A DNA stretch of 42,433 nucleotides from Rhizaria sp. SCN 62-66 (GCA_001724265.1 MEDY01000266.1:1-42433); one strand, 5' to 3'; positions 9,521 to 20,230 are shown, counted from the first letter of the stretch. The notes: a model not told the origin generated them from the sequence alone. Numbers and translations: made by a program.

Positions 9521-9650
9521 TAAGCTCATCAGCAGGTACAGGATCTAATGTTGATGATATTATTATGTATAGCACGAGAACAGAAGGTTTTGAGCGTTCG
9601 GGTGTCAAAAAAAAGAGTTAAATGGCTGGCGCAGTGCGATAAAACCGTGC

Positions 9651-9656
9651 AAAAAA
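9651..9656 (-). terminator. Pol III terminator of tRNA-Lys
   Basis: Six T on the minus strand (A on plus) start four bases after the mature tRNA end. Confidence 0.75.
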
Positions 9657-9660
9657 GAGA

Positions 9661-9732
9661 GCCACCGGCGGGGCTCGAACCCGCGGCTAATCGGTTAAGA
9701 GCCGAACACTCTACCGACTGAGTTACGACGGC
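9661..9732 (-). tRNA. tRNA-Lys (anticodon CTT)
   Basis: On the minus strand the 72-base gene has acceptor stem GCCGTCG/CGGTGGC (with G-U pairs), D-arm core ACTCAGTCGGTAGAGT, anticodon loop CTCTTAA giving CTT, and T arm GCGGG-TTCGAGC-CCCGC. The outermost anticodon-stem pair is a T-T mismatch; the other four pair. There is no intron. Confidence 0.92.
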
Positions 9733-10185
9733 AATCGTACTACACTTGAATAAAGTGCGAAGAAATGGAGAAGCAAAAAGAACAGCAAGCAACTCAGTAT
9801 AAGAGAGATGCGATGAACTTGATGAATGTGTGCCAAAATTATTTAATTAAAGTACTGAACCATCTTTACTTGCAAGAGATGAATTTGACTAGCACTTTTA
9901 TTTCAGCAATTCTTGCTTTATATAAGGCTTTTTATGGTGACTTAGCACTAGTTCCATAAACCTTGAACTAATTTTTATTACAAATCACTAAATTTGCCTG
10001 GTTATAACGCTTTTATATTGCCTTCTCAAACAAAGGCGCAGATGCATCCGGACCGAAGAGTTGGAGGTACCTTGTCCTGATTCACACACATGTTGAATAC
10101 GCATATATCCTCGCTGTCAGATATTGTGTGCTGTTTCATCATCTTTAAAGATGAGTTGTTTACATTTTTTCGATTGATTATATTC

Positions 10186-10284
10186 TTAAAACTGGATTTC
10201 TGAAGCTAAAGACGGAATCTGCGAGTAGTGGTCAAACTCGTCGACATACAGCTGCGCTTGTTGCGTTCGCACACCACCTTGAAA
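10186..10284 (-). pseudogene. Possible coding relic (33 codons)
   Basis: A stop-to-stop frame without Met encodes GGVRTQQAQLYVDEFDHY, then SQIPSLASEIQF and a stop. The composition is that of a normal globular protein and unlike random AT-rich translation. I do not recognise the family. It could be the last exon of an unseen gene or a fragment. Confidence 0.25.
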
Positions 10285-10399
10285 GGTCTATAAATAGTAT
10301 ATGTAAGACTGTTCATATGATTATACTGTTTGCAATATGCACTAGTGTCCGTTATTAGCATTTTTATGTGGTTTTGAGTCACATATTAACACATGTTAA

Positions 10400-10759
10400 A
10401 TGGCCTCATATTCCGAGAGAGACATTGCCGACGACCTTGAGCATCTCGTGCGTCCAGCTTTGATCAAGATGATGTTGACTGTGCCCTACGACTTTCTGCA
10501 TAAAACCCCCCACAACTGTGCCTTACCAACACAGAAACAACACCAAGGAACAGCTGCGGCCGCGGGGCGCCCTCCGTGTTCCACAAGGTGCTGTTTGTGT
10601 GTAGCAAAGCTGTGTTTTACTGCGATAACACTGTGTTTTATGCAATATTCTTCGAATAATAGTTTCGTTTCTGTCTATTGTATGCTGTCTGGGAACACCA
10701 CCTTGTGGCACAATGACACCACCTTGAGACACAATGAACACCGGAACACTAATTACTAG
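10400..10759 (+). pseudogene. Possible gene fragment beginning MASYSERDIADD
   Basis: The first roughly 38 codons look like a folded acidic/hydrophobic protein start (IADDLEHLVRPALIKMM, then PYDFLHKTP). After about 10520 the frame runs into low-quality sequence with internal DNA repeats (CCACCTTG... ACAATGA twice near 10696-10735). Either an intron begins near 10515 and the rest of the gene is missing, or this is a relic. No family is recognised. Confidence 0.25.
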
Positions 10760-10984
10760 TACTACTAGTAACTCACTAAAAAAAATAGTAGAATTAATAC
10801 AGTGCGTATGAGTAGCGCGAAACTGATCAATGTTCAATCAGCGCCGCTTTTGATATCGAGAAAGTTAAGAGGTGTATTAAAATGATTGCCTCATGAACAA
10901 TAACAGTGACTTGTTCTGCTCTCAATGCGAACACACTGTTGCGACCAGTTACGCGCACCCAAGAGACTTCACGAATAAGTCGTG

Positions 10985-11118
10985 ACATACTCGCAATGTG
11001 GGCAGAGAATATGGCGCTGTCATCAGCGCTGTCTTCGGCGAGCAGAAGGGCTTGAAGCCGCCAAACTCGGACTCGTTGCCGCTGCCGCTGCTGCTGCTGT
11101 CGCTCTGGCTGTCGATGA
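10985..11118 (-). pseudogene. Possible coding relic, Ser/Gly-rich
   Basis: On the minus strand a GC-rich island reads IDSQSDSSSSGSGNESEF, then GGFKPFCSPKTALMTAP, with the AGC/GGC codon use typical of genes in this genome, embedded in AT-rich DNA. It has no start and fades into non-coding sequence. It is probably the remnant of a gene. Confidence 0.3.
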
Positions 11119-11662
11119 GTACTAGTAGCGTTACTAAATTTTTATAGTATTATTAGTATGAATAGTACATGTATATCTGTGTGTGACATAAACCGCCTTT
11201 GCCGGGACAAAGAAGAGGTTGCATGAAATAAAAACGCTTGTCAAAGCTTTACATTAACGCGCTCATGTGTTCTTTGTTTGATCTTGATCTGACTTTAAGT
11301 GCGTCGAACCACTGCAATTTCCATCATCATTCGCCGACTCTATTACTAGTACTGGTACAGTACTAGTACACCGTGTACTACGAATGAGTCCACGCACTTG
11401 ACACATTTGAGTATACGCATTTGAACATGCGTTGAGATCATCGCACTGAACAACGACAGACCAGTGACGCGCGCAATAAACTCAGTCACAAGATAGCAAT
11501 GCCGCTGCCTAGTCCGAGGCGTCATTTTCAGCGCAAATTCGCAAAAACAAAGCTCTTAGAGAGCAAAAATTGTTAGTCCAGGCACACTACGTATTTGCGC
11601 ACGTGTGAAGTTAGCAGCAAAAAGAAATCGTATCAGCGACGGTTGTGCTCAGCCGGCGCAAG

Positions 11663-11671
11663 AAAAAAAAA
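11663..11671 (-). terminator. Pol III terminator of tRNA-His copy 3
   Basis: Nine T on the minus strand start four bases past the mature tRNA end. Confidence 0.8.
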
Positions 11672-11675
11672 GTAT

Positions 11676-11745
11676 GCTAGTGCCGGGAAACGAACCCGGG
11701 TTGCAAGAATCACAGTCTTGTGTTCTACCACTATACTACACCAGC
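11676..11745 (-). tRNA. tRNA-His (anticodon GTG), copy 3
   Basis: The sequence is identical to the two plus-strand copies near 8 kb but in the opposite orientation. All four stems pair. Confidence 0.95.
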
Positions 11746-12115
11746 CAGTTGATTTCTCAATCTATCACAGCAAATTGCTGCTGATGTATCTTTTTACCAA
11801 ATTTAAATTATAAGGATAGATCAAAAACTTGTAGCTGAAATGACAAGTTTACCTGAGATTTATTGTTTTGGTTACTTAGTAACGCACACTATAGCTAACA
11901 AACACTAATTTTTTTTTTAACAATGTGTCGATATTTTTTATGAAAAAGAGTCGAGAGCGCGAACAAAAACGTTGAAATGTATTGGGCCTGTCAGTCACGC
12001 AGCAAAAAGCAGAACTGATAGCTATGAATTAAATAAAGCACATGAAACTGGATCAAACAAAGATGTGGCGGAATACCAACTCGACAAGGGCGTAAAAAGA
12101 AGTGAACCACTTGTT
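11746..12115. other. AT-rich intergenic region
   Basis: This stretch lies between the 5' end of tRNA-His copy 3 and the stop codon of the OGFr-domain gene; it must hold that gene's 3' UTR. No further gene is seen. Confidence 0.5.
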
Positions 12116-14428
12116 TCAGGTGCCTTTCAGAAGCGGCGCGACCTTCTGCTTGTAGAACGCGCGCGCCTGCTGTCCCTGGGCCCTCACTGCGGCATCGGCG
12201 CGGCGGCCAGTGGGCATGGACGTCATAGCCGCACGCGCTGCCACGTGATCCTCGCCACGGACCTTGGCCACAGCCTCCGCGTACGTCGCGTGGGCGTTGC
12301 GCTTATCACTGTCCAGACGCACCCGCGCGTTGGTCGAGTTAACGCTCAACGTCGCCGCGCTCCGCGCCGCCTCGGTCGCGTGTTTCGCTTCCTCGCGCGC
12401 CGCCTCAGCCGCAGCTCGCAGCGCTGAGTTCTTGGGCGCCTCGTTGGCCTTGCTCTCGGCCGCCACGGCAAGTTGGGCCTTCTCACGAGCCCTCTTGACA
12501 GCCATAACGCTCGCAATGGTGTTTTGCTGCGCAATGAGCCCCTCTTGGGAGATCTTCTTGCCCTCGGCGGCGGAGTCTTTGCGAGTCGTGGTGGCCAGCT
12601 TATGCCGCATCATCGACCGGTGAACCTGGTCCATGCGCATCTTAAACAGCGTGGCCCAGCTCACGTGCGTGTTGTCCGTCATCGTCCAGTATTTGGTCAG
12701 CAACTGCATGCGTTTCTGATACTCCTCGGGCAGCAGCTGCGTCCAGGCCCCCATGGAGACGGCGCGCAGAGCCGCCAGGTCGCGGCGGCCGGACGACATG
12801 CGCGCCGCGAGCTCGACAATGAGGAACGCCAGCTCTGAGAAGCCCATGTCGCGCAGCGAGACGAGCATTGCGCGCATGACCGTGTCGGCGGACGGCAGCG
12901 CCGCGTAGCCCTGGGCGAGGCCGCGGCGCGAGCTCTCGACCAGGCCGTACATGGGGTCAACATCGAAGCCCAGGCAGGAGAGAACGGCCTGCTGCATCTG
13001 CAGGTAGTTGGCGAGCACTTCCGGTGTCGACAGGATGGTCTGCACCTCGGCGGGGGTCAGAGGCGGCGCGTCCTTGCTGTTGTCGTTGCCCTCGAAGGAG
13101 GGAAACAGCCACGGCAGCAGGTCGGTGGAGATGGTGGCAAGGAGGGACGAGCTTTGATTGTTGAGACTCTGAAGCACATTGTCGTACGTGAGCATCAGAG
13201 GGCGGCTCGCAACAGTTCCACTGAAAAAGTGGAAGTTGAGCATGTTTTCCGCGTATTTCGTGCGCATAGGCTGCGCAGTCTCCGTGAGCCACTGCTCAGA
13301 GGCCGGCCGCAGCGGACCCATCATCGGCGAGCGCATTTCATTGTACAGCGTCTGCACATCCGGCGTGAAATCGCCGCTGCCACCGCGAGAGTCGACCTCG
13401 TCGAAGTACGCCTGGCTGCGGTGCGAGACGATCTTTTCGCCCATGCGGTTGTACCTCACGACGCTCGATTCACGGCCGGGGCGCGCGTCTGCGCCTGCGC
13501 CTGCGCCTGCGTCGTCGGCAGCGGCGACGGCGTCGGTCTTGAGGTAGAAATCTTCCCGCTTCTTTTCTTTGATAATCGTCGAGCTGAGATACACGCTGCT
13601 CCTGTCGTTCCCGGCGCTGTTGCCGCGCCGCTCCCGCTGGGCGACGGCGCGCTCCGTCTCTGCGTGGAGAGCCTGCTTGAGCTCCGCGCGGGAGCGTGGC
13701 ACAGGCACAGGGTTCTGCTGCTCCATCAATTTCTCTTGCTCCGCGGCTGCGTTCCTGTTGCGGATCGTCGTGAACAGACTGGCGCGGCGGTCTGACCGCA
13801 GAGAGGAGAGGTCGGGGGTGAGTGCAGCGGCAGGAGCAGGAGCCACGGGGTCAGGAGTGGCCGGGGCAGCGGCGCGGGCAGCAGCCGCAAGGGCACTAAC
13901 CCTGGGCGTGCTCGACCAGTTGTTACTGCGCAGGGGCGTGTTCCACGCGCCGCTCGCGGTCGTCGCGGTCGCGGTTGAGGGGGCGGGGGCGGGGGCAGGC
14001 GTGGAAGGGGGGCTGTCGGGATCTAGGCTGCCGTCAGCGTTCATGAAGAAGGTGGTTATGTTGTTGTTCGCATCCTCTTTGTTGTCGAAGCCAGAGGGTG
14101 ACGACGACGAGAAAGCGCGAGCTCCCCAGGCAGCGGCGGAGGCAGAGCGGGAGGAGAGAGGAGGAGAGAGCGCGGCAACAGTCGGCGCACTCACGGAAAC
14201 ACAAGCGGACGAGCAGGGCAGTTGCGGGGCAGTGCGGAGGTAAAGCGTGGCGGCTGTAGAGTGAGCGCGGGAAGAGCTACAGAGCGTTGCAGGGAGCGCG
14301 GGAGCGACGGAGCCGGCCGAGGGTGCAAGTGGCACTTGCGCAGAGACCAGAGGCGCTGGCATCGACAGCATGGCGCTGCGGGAGGCACGCGAAAGCGCGG
14401 AAAATGCCTGCACACGGATGTGTGGCAT
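12116..14428 (-). CDS. OGFr_N-domain protein with mitochondrial-type N-terminus
   Basis: This is a single exon of 770 residues. Residues 1-110 are Arg/Ser/Ala-rich without acidic residues (MPHIRVQAFSALSRASRSAM, then SSSRAHSTAATLYLRTAPQ), like a mitochondrial presequence. Residues about 390-545 resemble the conserved region of opioid growth factor receptor: NMLNFHFFSG, then LLPWLFPSFEGN, then PPLTPAEVQ, LGFDVDPMYGLVE, and AMLVSLRDMGFSELAF, matching in order the family's NYRFYxG, YIQWLFP, PLTxxEV, FYGIxLxDxxTGxV and RILKSLGELGxExxxAP blocks. The C-terminal 150 residues are Ala/Arg/Lys-rich helix. The function of this domain outside animals is unknown. The gene diverges from the TIP41-like gene across about 440 bp. 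The domain assignment is from remembered motifs. Targeting is a prediction. Confidence 0.72.
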   Translation of the reverse strand: MPHIRVQAFSALSRASRSAMLSMPAPLVSAQVPLAPSAGSVAPALPATLCSSSRAHSTAATLYLRTAPQLPCSSACVSVSAPTVAALSPPLSSRSASAAAWGARAFSSSSPSGFDNKEDANNNITTFFMNADGSLDPDSPPSTPAPAPAPSTATATTASGAWNTPLRSNNWSSTPRVSALAAAARAAAPATPDPVAPAPAAALTPDLSSLRSDRRASLFTTIRNRNAAAEQEKLMEQQNPVPVPRSRAELKQALHAETERAVAQRERRGNSAGNDRSSVYLSSTIIKEKKREDFYLKTDAVAAADDAGAGAGADARPGRESSVVRYNRMGEKIVSHRSQAYFDEVDSRGGSGDFTPDVQTLYNEMRSPMMGPLRPASEQWLTETAQPMRTKYAENMLNFHFFSGTVASRPLMLTYDNVLQSLNNQSSSLLATISTDLLPWLFPSFEGNDNSKDAPPLTPAEVQTILSTPEVLANYLQMQQAVLSCLGFDVDPMYGLVESSRRGLAQGYAALPSADTVMRAMLVSLRDMGFSELAFLIVELAARMSSGRRDLAALRAVSMGAWTQLLPEEYQKRMQLLTKYWTMTDNTHVSWATLFKMRMDQVHRSMMRHKLATTTRKDSAAEGKKISQEGLIAQQNTIASVMAVKRAREKAQLAVAAESKANEAPKNSALRAAAEAAREEAKHATEAARSAATLSVNSTNARVRLDSDKRNAHATYAEAVAKVRGEDHVAARAAMTSMPTGRRADAAVRAQGQQARAFYKQKVAPLLKGT

Positions 14429-14866
14429 GTGATAGGTACTCTGCAGTGAGCGCTAGAAAAGTGCAAAGAGCCTCTGGGTGGAACTGCAGAAGGGCGTAGA
14501 GAATGCCAGTGTGGGGGATGGTGAGGTGAAGCCGTGCAACAGGGTATGAAAATGACGGGATAAAAAACCGTCAGTGCAAGTGAAATAAGCATATCATAGA
14601 TAAATAACATAAAAATAATTTAACATCGAGTTGGTTATGCCACAGGTCGCAGCTTGATCCAGGTGTTTGTTCTGCCGTGAGAAGCGGCGGTCGGGTGTAG
14701 GTGACTCAGAGCGCGTGGAAGCAACATAAGATATTTGCGTCAATCTCAGTCAGTTGTTGTCATGGCTCACTAATTTTCATGATTTTCGGCTTCATAAGAA
14801 ATTTAAACATTATACTAACACGATTCGCTCTTAAATCTTGTTTATCACATCCAACTACAAGTGAGA
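14429..14866. promoter_or_regulatory. Shared divergent promoter region, OGFr-domain gene / TIP41-like gene
   Basis: The two start codons point away from each other across 438 bp. The half nearest TIP41 is AT-rich; the half nearest the OGFr gene is GC-richer and pyrimidine-rich on the coding strand. No specific site is claimed. Confidence 0.5.
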
Positions 14867-16444
14867 ATGTCGCAGCCCGCCCCGGCGCCCGTTGCTGCTT
14901 CTCCTGCTGTCCCTGGCGGCGCCCCGTCTGCGTCCCCAGGCCCCGCTGCTCGCGGCGAGCCCGTTGCGCAGATCTATCGCCAAGGTGACTGGGAGTTTGC
15001 CTGCCAGTCGGGCCCCATTGCCACGAGCGCCGTCATCGACGCCGTCGAGTCAGCGCTGCAAATGAAGGCCCCCGAAATGCCTTTTTTCGCGAACTTCTTG
15101 CGCATTCGCCACGCTCCGTCTGGCATCACCTTTGCCTTCGACGCCCGCCACGCGCTCGCCGAGTGCAAGGCCTCCTACAAGCCCGAGCTCGACCCCAGTC
15201 TTGCCGCACTGCCCTCAGCAGCTGCCGCCGCAGATCCTGATACCCCCGGCAGCAACGGTGACGTAAGTCCTGCTCCTGCCAAGAAGCCTGCCCTGACTGT
15301 CAAGGACCTCTACACGTCTCCCTCGGCGCCGCTGCCCGCGCCCCCGCCCGTGCTCGTGCGCGCCGCGTCTCTCTGGAGCGCGCGCCGTCCGCCGCAGCAG
15401 TCTCTCTCGCAGTCGCCGTCGCAGTCTACCGAGTCTCTTACTCCCAGCAGCTCCGGCGACGGTGCCAGCGCCAGGAGTGCGAGTGAGGGCGCGAGCCCCG
15501 CCGCGGTGGACGCGGCGATGGCGGCCGCACTGACCCCGATTGCCGCCCGCGACCGCAGGTTCGCGTTTGACTGGACCTTCACGACACCCTACGCCGGGCA
15601 CACCCACCGCTGGCGGCCTATCGTCGCGCCGGCGCCCAGCGCGCACGGTCACGCGCACGGTCACTGTGAGGGCGGCAGTGGGGACTGCTGCAACGGCAGT
15701 GACTGTAGCGCGAGCGCGAGCGCGAGCGCTGACGCTGAGACTGAGGCTGTGCGCAACACGACTCACACCGCCGCTCTCAGCCTCGCAGACAAGCTCCAGA
15801 CCCCCACCGACGCGCCCGCAGCCGCGACCGCTGCAGAAGATATCGCTGCAAGCAGTTCCGTCCCCGTCATGTCACCCGAAGCCATCGCGGCCGCGCTGCT
15901 GGCGCGCGCGGCTGACGCGCCGCCGCCCGCGTGGCAGCCCGTCCCCGCGGCCTCGTCCGCGACGGGCGGCGCGCTGGGCGCGCCGGGCGGGATCCCGTAC
16001 GATCACCTGCGTCGGCGCGAGGCGATCGTCTTCGCGGCCTCGCTGCCGCTGTACGAGGACGAGCTGCACGACTTCGGCGCCACGCGCCTCTCGCTCAAGC
16101 TCCGCATCATGCCGTCGTGTTTCTTCCTCATGATGCGCTGCTTTGTGCGCGTCGACGGCGTCCTCGTGCGCTCGCGTGAAACACGTCTGTTCCACTTCTT
16201 CGGCTCCAACGAGGTTCTCCGCGAGGCGCGGCACGGCGAGGCGACCTTCGAGCAGCTGGCCGCGCTGGGCCACCCCGCCGAGGTGACTGAGTACAGGGAC
16301 GAGGACGTCGCCGCGAGCAGGCTGCCCGTGCGCGCGCTGCTCACGCAGAGGCTGTGTCTGGATGGCGGCGAGGGCGAGGGCGACAGCGACTGTGGGAATA
16401 GCAACGCGGGTGCGAGGTGCGGCGACAAGAAGGGCTGCTGCTGA
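14867..16444 (+). CDS. TIPRL: TIP41/TIPRL-like PP2A-family phosphatase regulator
   Basis: This is a single exon of 525 residues. TIP41-family proteins bind the catalytic subunits of PP2A-type phosphatases and take part in TOR signalling. The order of family blocks is complete: WEFACQSGPI (about residue 41), PEMPFFANFLRIRH, FAFDARHAL, FDWTFTTPYAGH (about 232), then the strongest block from about 376, with SLPLYEDELHDFGATRLSLK, LRIMPSCFFLMMRCFVRVDG, VLVRSRETRLFHFFG, and LPVRALLTQRLCL. Animal members have about 270 residues; the extra length is Ala/Ser/Pro inserts, one of which is His/Cys-rich (HGHAHGHC, GDCCNGSDC). The protein ends in GDKKGCC, a double-Cys terminus not usual in the family. Start: the ATG at 14867 is preceded by an in-frame GTG six bases upstream, which I reject as a start. 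Confidence 0.9.
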   Translation: MSQPAPAPVAASPAVPGGAPSASPGPAARGEPVAQIYRQGDWEFACQSGPIATSAVIDAVESALQMKAPEMPFFANFLRIRHAPSGITFAFDARHALAECKASYKPELDPSLAALPSAAAAADPDTPGSNGDVSPAPAKKPALTVKDLYTSPSAPLPAPPPVLVRAASLWSARRPPQQSLSQSPSQSTESLTPSSSGDGASARSASEGASPAAVDAAMAAALTPIAARDRRFAFDWTFTTPYAGHTHRWRPIVAPAPSAHGHAHGHCEGGSGDCCNGSDCSASASASADAETEAVRNTTHTAALSLADKLQTPTDAPAAATAAEDIAASSSVPVMSPEAIAAALLARAADAPPPAWQPVPAASSATGGALGAPGGIPYDHLRRREAIVFAASLPLYEDELHDFGATRLSLKLRIMPSCFFLMMRCFVRVDGVLVRSRETRLFHFFGSNEVLREARHGEATFEQLAALGHPAEVTEYRDEDVAASRLPVRALLTQRLCLDGGEGEGDSDCGNSNAGARCGDKKGCC

Positions 16445-17375
16445 AGCTGAGGTCGAGGCAGAGTGATGATTCGAAGATAAAATATTGTTGCGAGTCTTGT
16501 ATTGTACCTATATCACTTGTTTTTCGCTTTTATTTTTGTGGTACATTGTATGTGATAATGATACGTTTGCGACATCGCGAGATCAGAGCCAGGGCCAGTT
16601 CAAGACAAAGGACTTTATGTGTCCTACATCATCGAACATGAGCATATACACCATTTTAATCTTGATTATCATTGTTTTTACACTTGTTAAGCAGGCTTGA
16701 TCTATAAAAAGAGCACGTTGAGCTATCTATTATTGGCTATCTCTCCATCACTTTCTGTCAGTCAACTTGAAGAGCTTTCAGAGCGGAGAACAAAGCGTTA
16801 AGTCGTGACTTAAATAGAACAGTGGTTGAGATAATATTCTCAAGAATTTGCTTTATTTGAAATCAAAAACTAGAATCAATTAGTTTTAGGCCCACCCATT
16901 ATGATATCACGACACATTCATCTTGTGTTGTCATGATGTTAGCTGCAACAGCGACTCTCACTTTAAATGTATTCAGACATAACTATGGAAGAATTCTGTG
17001 TAACTTTAACCGCTATAAGCAAATAAAACTCTTGATATAGTGTCTCATAAAACTTACAGATTTAATGTTTTAATCTATATTGACATCAAAAAATCCGATA
17101 ATATGATTTTTGACTTAAAGATTGACCGTGAGCGCGTAGGCTTCCTGAGTCGTTCGAAACTAGGCCGGCACAAAAGCAATCGATAAGCTTCCAATATAGA
17201 AACAATTACCAATGATCTTTTACACACTTCTCCACGATCAAAGCAAACTCTACTTAACAAGAGTTCCTGGGACTGATGCAAAGTCAGTAACCACTTGAAG
17301 TGCTTACGCTAACTTATGTTTTCTTGTTTTACACATTCACTTGGCAATATTTTGCGTATTTATAGACTTGAACAC
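16445..17375. other. AT-rich intergenic region
   Basis: This stretch contains the 3' UTR of the TIP41-like gene and the upstream region of the secreted Gly/Trp-rich gene. Short open frames are present but have neither GC-rich codon use nor recognisable content. Confidence 0.5.
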
Positions 17376-17723
17376 ATGGGTGTCAGGATCCTTTCGCTGC
17401 TCATGATGGGCGCCTGCGTCCTTTTTGCACTGCTCTCGAGCGCTGAGGCCTTCCGCGGAGGCTGGGGCGGCGGCGGCTTCCGCGGCGGCGGCTTCCGCGG
17501 TGGATGGGGAGGTCGCGGTTGGGGCGGTGGCTGGGGCGGCCGCGGTTGGGGTGGTGGCTGGGGCCGTGGATGGGGCGGCGGCTGGGGTCGCGGCCTTGGT
17601 TGGGGCCGTGGTTGGGGCTACGGCCGTGGCCTTGGCTGGGGCCGTGGTCTTGGCTGGGGCGGCTATGGCTGGGGCTACCCTCGCTACGGAGGCTGGGGCT
17701 ACAGCGGCTACGGCTGCTATTAA
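17376..17723 (+). CDS. Small secreted Gly/Trp/Arg-rich protein
   Basis: The 115-residue product begins with a classical signal peptide (residues 1-25: basic Arg4, a hydrophobic core of Leu, Met, Val and Phe, and a likely AEA cleavage site). The mature 90 residues are built from short units such as GGRGWGGGWGR, with 14 Trp, many Arg and Tyr, almost no other side chains, and a C-terminus of YGWGYPRYGGWGYSGYGCY. Start: an in-frame ATG at 17316 exists, but the one at 17376 puts the signal sequence at the N-terminus. The composition resembles wall or matrix glycine-rich proteins and Gly-rich antimicrobial peptides. I do not know which applies. A degenerate relative lies at 9.3-9.5 kb. It converges on the GDP-fucose synthase gene. 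Confidence 0.8.
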   Translation: MGVRILSLLMMGACVLFALLSSAEAFRGGWGGGGFRGGGFRGGWGGRGWGGGWGGRGWGGGWGRGWGGGWGRGLGWGRGWGYGRGLGWGRGLGWGGYGWGYPRYGGWGYSGYGCY

Positions 17724-17752
17724 AGGCACCGTGCGTCGAGACATAGGCGTTT

Positions 17753-17753
17753 T

Positions 17754-17789
<36 letters not shown>

Positions 17790-17790
17790 A
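17753..17790. repeat. GAC/GAT microsatellite in the 3' flank
   Basis: A run of (GACGACGACGAT)-type triplets lies 30 bases after the stop of the Gly/Trp-rich gene. It is probably in its 3' UTR. It has no coding role in that frame. Confidence 0.75.
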
Positions 17791-18243
17791 GACTCATAAG
17801 TCTCAGAGGTGCTGCAGCGTGGTGACAAGCGAATATTATCGATCTCAGGATTAGCAAGAATAATACAACAATGGTTTTATTCACACATCAGACAAAAAAC
17901 CCGATAAAAACGAATTCTACTTGCGCACCTACGACAACTTGAAGCTTGACTCGTCCATGTAACAATCATAGTTATAGCAAAGTTTCCACAAATGGTTTTG
18001 TTCCAGGAGAGTATTTTTGTATTTTAAGTGTGTTTTAGCTCTACCAAATCACATAAAAGCGTCTACGCACTTTAGCAACACATTCTCATTGTTAAAACAT
18101 TATAAACGAACCAAAAGAGATGTAAACAAGAGTATGAGAGACACCCATCGCGCCAATGACCTTCATATTAAATAAATCACTCACAGGCAGCAGACAAGAC
18201 ATGCTCATATAAATACTAGACAGTATTCTGACTGAGCAAAGCT
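17791..18243. other. AT-rich spacer between convergent genes
   Basis: This holds the 3' ends of the Gly/Trp-rich gene (+) and the GDP-fucose synthase gene (-). No other gene is seen. Confidence 0.5.
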
Positions 18244-19852
<1,609 letters not shown>

Positions 19853-20230
19853 TTAGACGGTGAGGTACTTGCGGCCCTTGGCGCGGCGCGAGGCGAGGAC
19901 GCGGCGGCCGTGCGCGGTGCGCTGGCGCAGCAGGAAGCCGTGGCGACGCTTGCGCACCAGCAGCGACGGCTGGTACGTGCGGAACGTCTTGCTGCGGGCG
20001 CCCGCGGGGACGAGCGCGGCCAGCGGGTTGAAGGACGCGTTGAGCTGCGCCGACAGGGCCGTGGGGGCGCGCAAGAGGGGCGCGGAGGCGATGCGTGAAG
20101 ACGAGGACACGGTGAAGAGTGAGGGAATCGCGGCAGAGAAAAAGCCGCGCGAAGCGGCCGCGGGGAACGCCGCGAAGGTCGAGGCAGGCGTGATGCTGCC
20201 GGAGACAACCTTGGACAGGCACCGGAACAT
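19853..20230 (-). CDS. MRPL34: Mitochondrial large-subunit ribosomal protein bL34m
   Basis: The product has 125 residues. The last 45 residues are a complete L34 domain: [22 protein letters not shown], then [18 protein letters not shown], containing the family's RKRxHGFxxR and VLxxRRxKGRxxL patterns. L34 binds 23S-type rRNA in the large subunit. The roughly 80-residue N-terminal extension is rich in Ser, Ala, Phe and Arg and has no acidic residue, as expected of a mitochondrial presequence. A plastid location is not excluded by sequence alone, but the presequence looks mitochondrial. The start is the first ATG in frame (ATG-TTC-CGG). It is divergent from the giant gene. Confidence 0.93.
   Translation of the reverse strand: MFRCLSKVVSGSITPASTFAAFPAAASRGFFSAAIPSLFTVSSSSRIASAPLLRAPTALSAQLNASFNPLAALVPAGARSKTFRTYQPSLLVRKRRHGFLLRQRTAHGRRVLASRRAKGRKYLTV

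Larger units (their letters stand above)
9733..11675. other. Gene-poor AT-rich region with coding relics
   Basis: There is no intact gene of convincing length. Three short stretches read like protein but are not bounded as genes: minus 10186-10284 (contains QAQLYVDEFDHYSQIP, open only between two stops), plus 10400-10516 (starts MASYSERDIADDLEHLVRPA, then loses coding character), and minus about 10985-11118 (contains SSSSGSGNESEFGGFKPF, visibly GC-richer than its surroundings). They are best read as exons of undetected genes or fragments of dead genes. The hexamer ACTAGT is over-represented (seven times between 9947 and 11367). Confidence 0.45.

Noticed and set aside
9280-9621. A 113-codon plus-strand frame over the region of the decayed Gly/Trp-rich gene.
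   Set aside because: It is the antisense of the conserved WGYPRY tail; the minus-strand match explains the open frame.
9765-9959. A 64-codon AT-rich frame starting MEKQKEQQ.
   Set aside because: It has AT-rich codon use unlike genes here, no recognisable content, and lies directly beside the tRNA-Lys gene.
17145-17185. GTTCGAAAC, a B-box match, as a sign of another tRNA gene.
   Set aside because: The surrounding sequence forms none of the tRNA arms.
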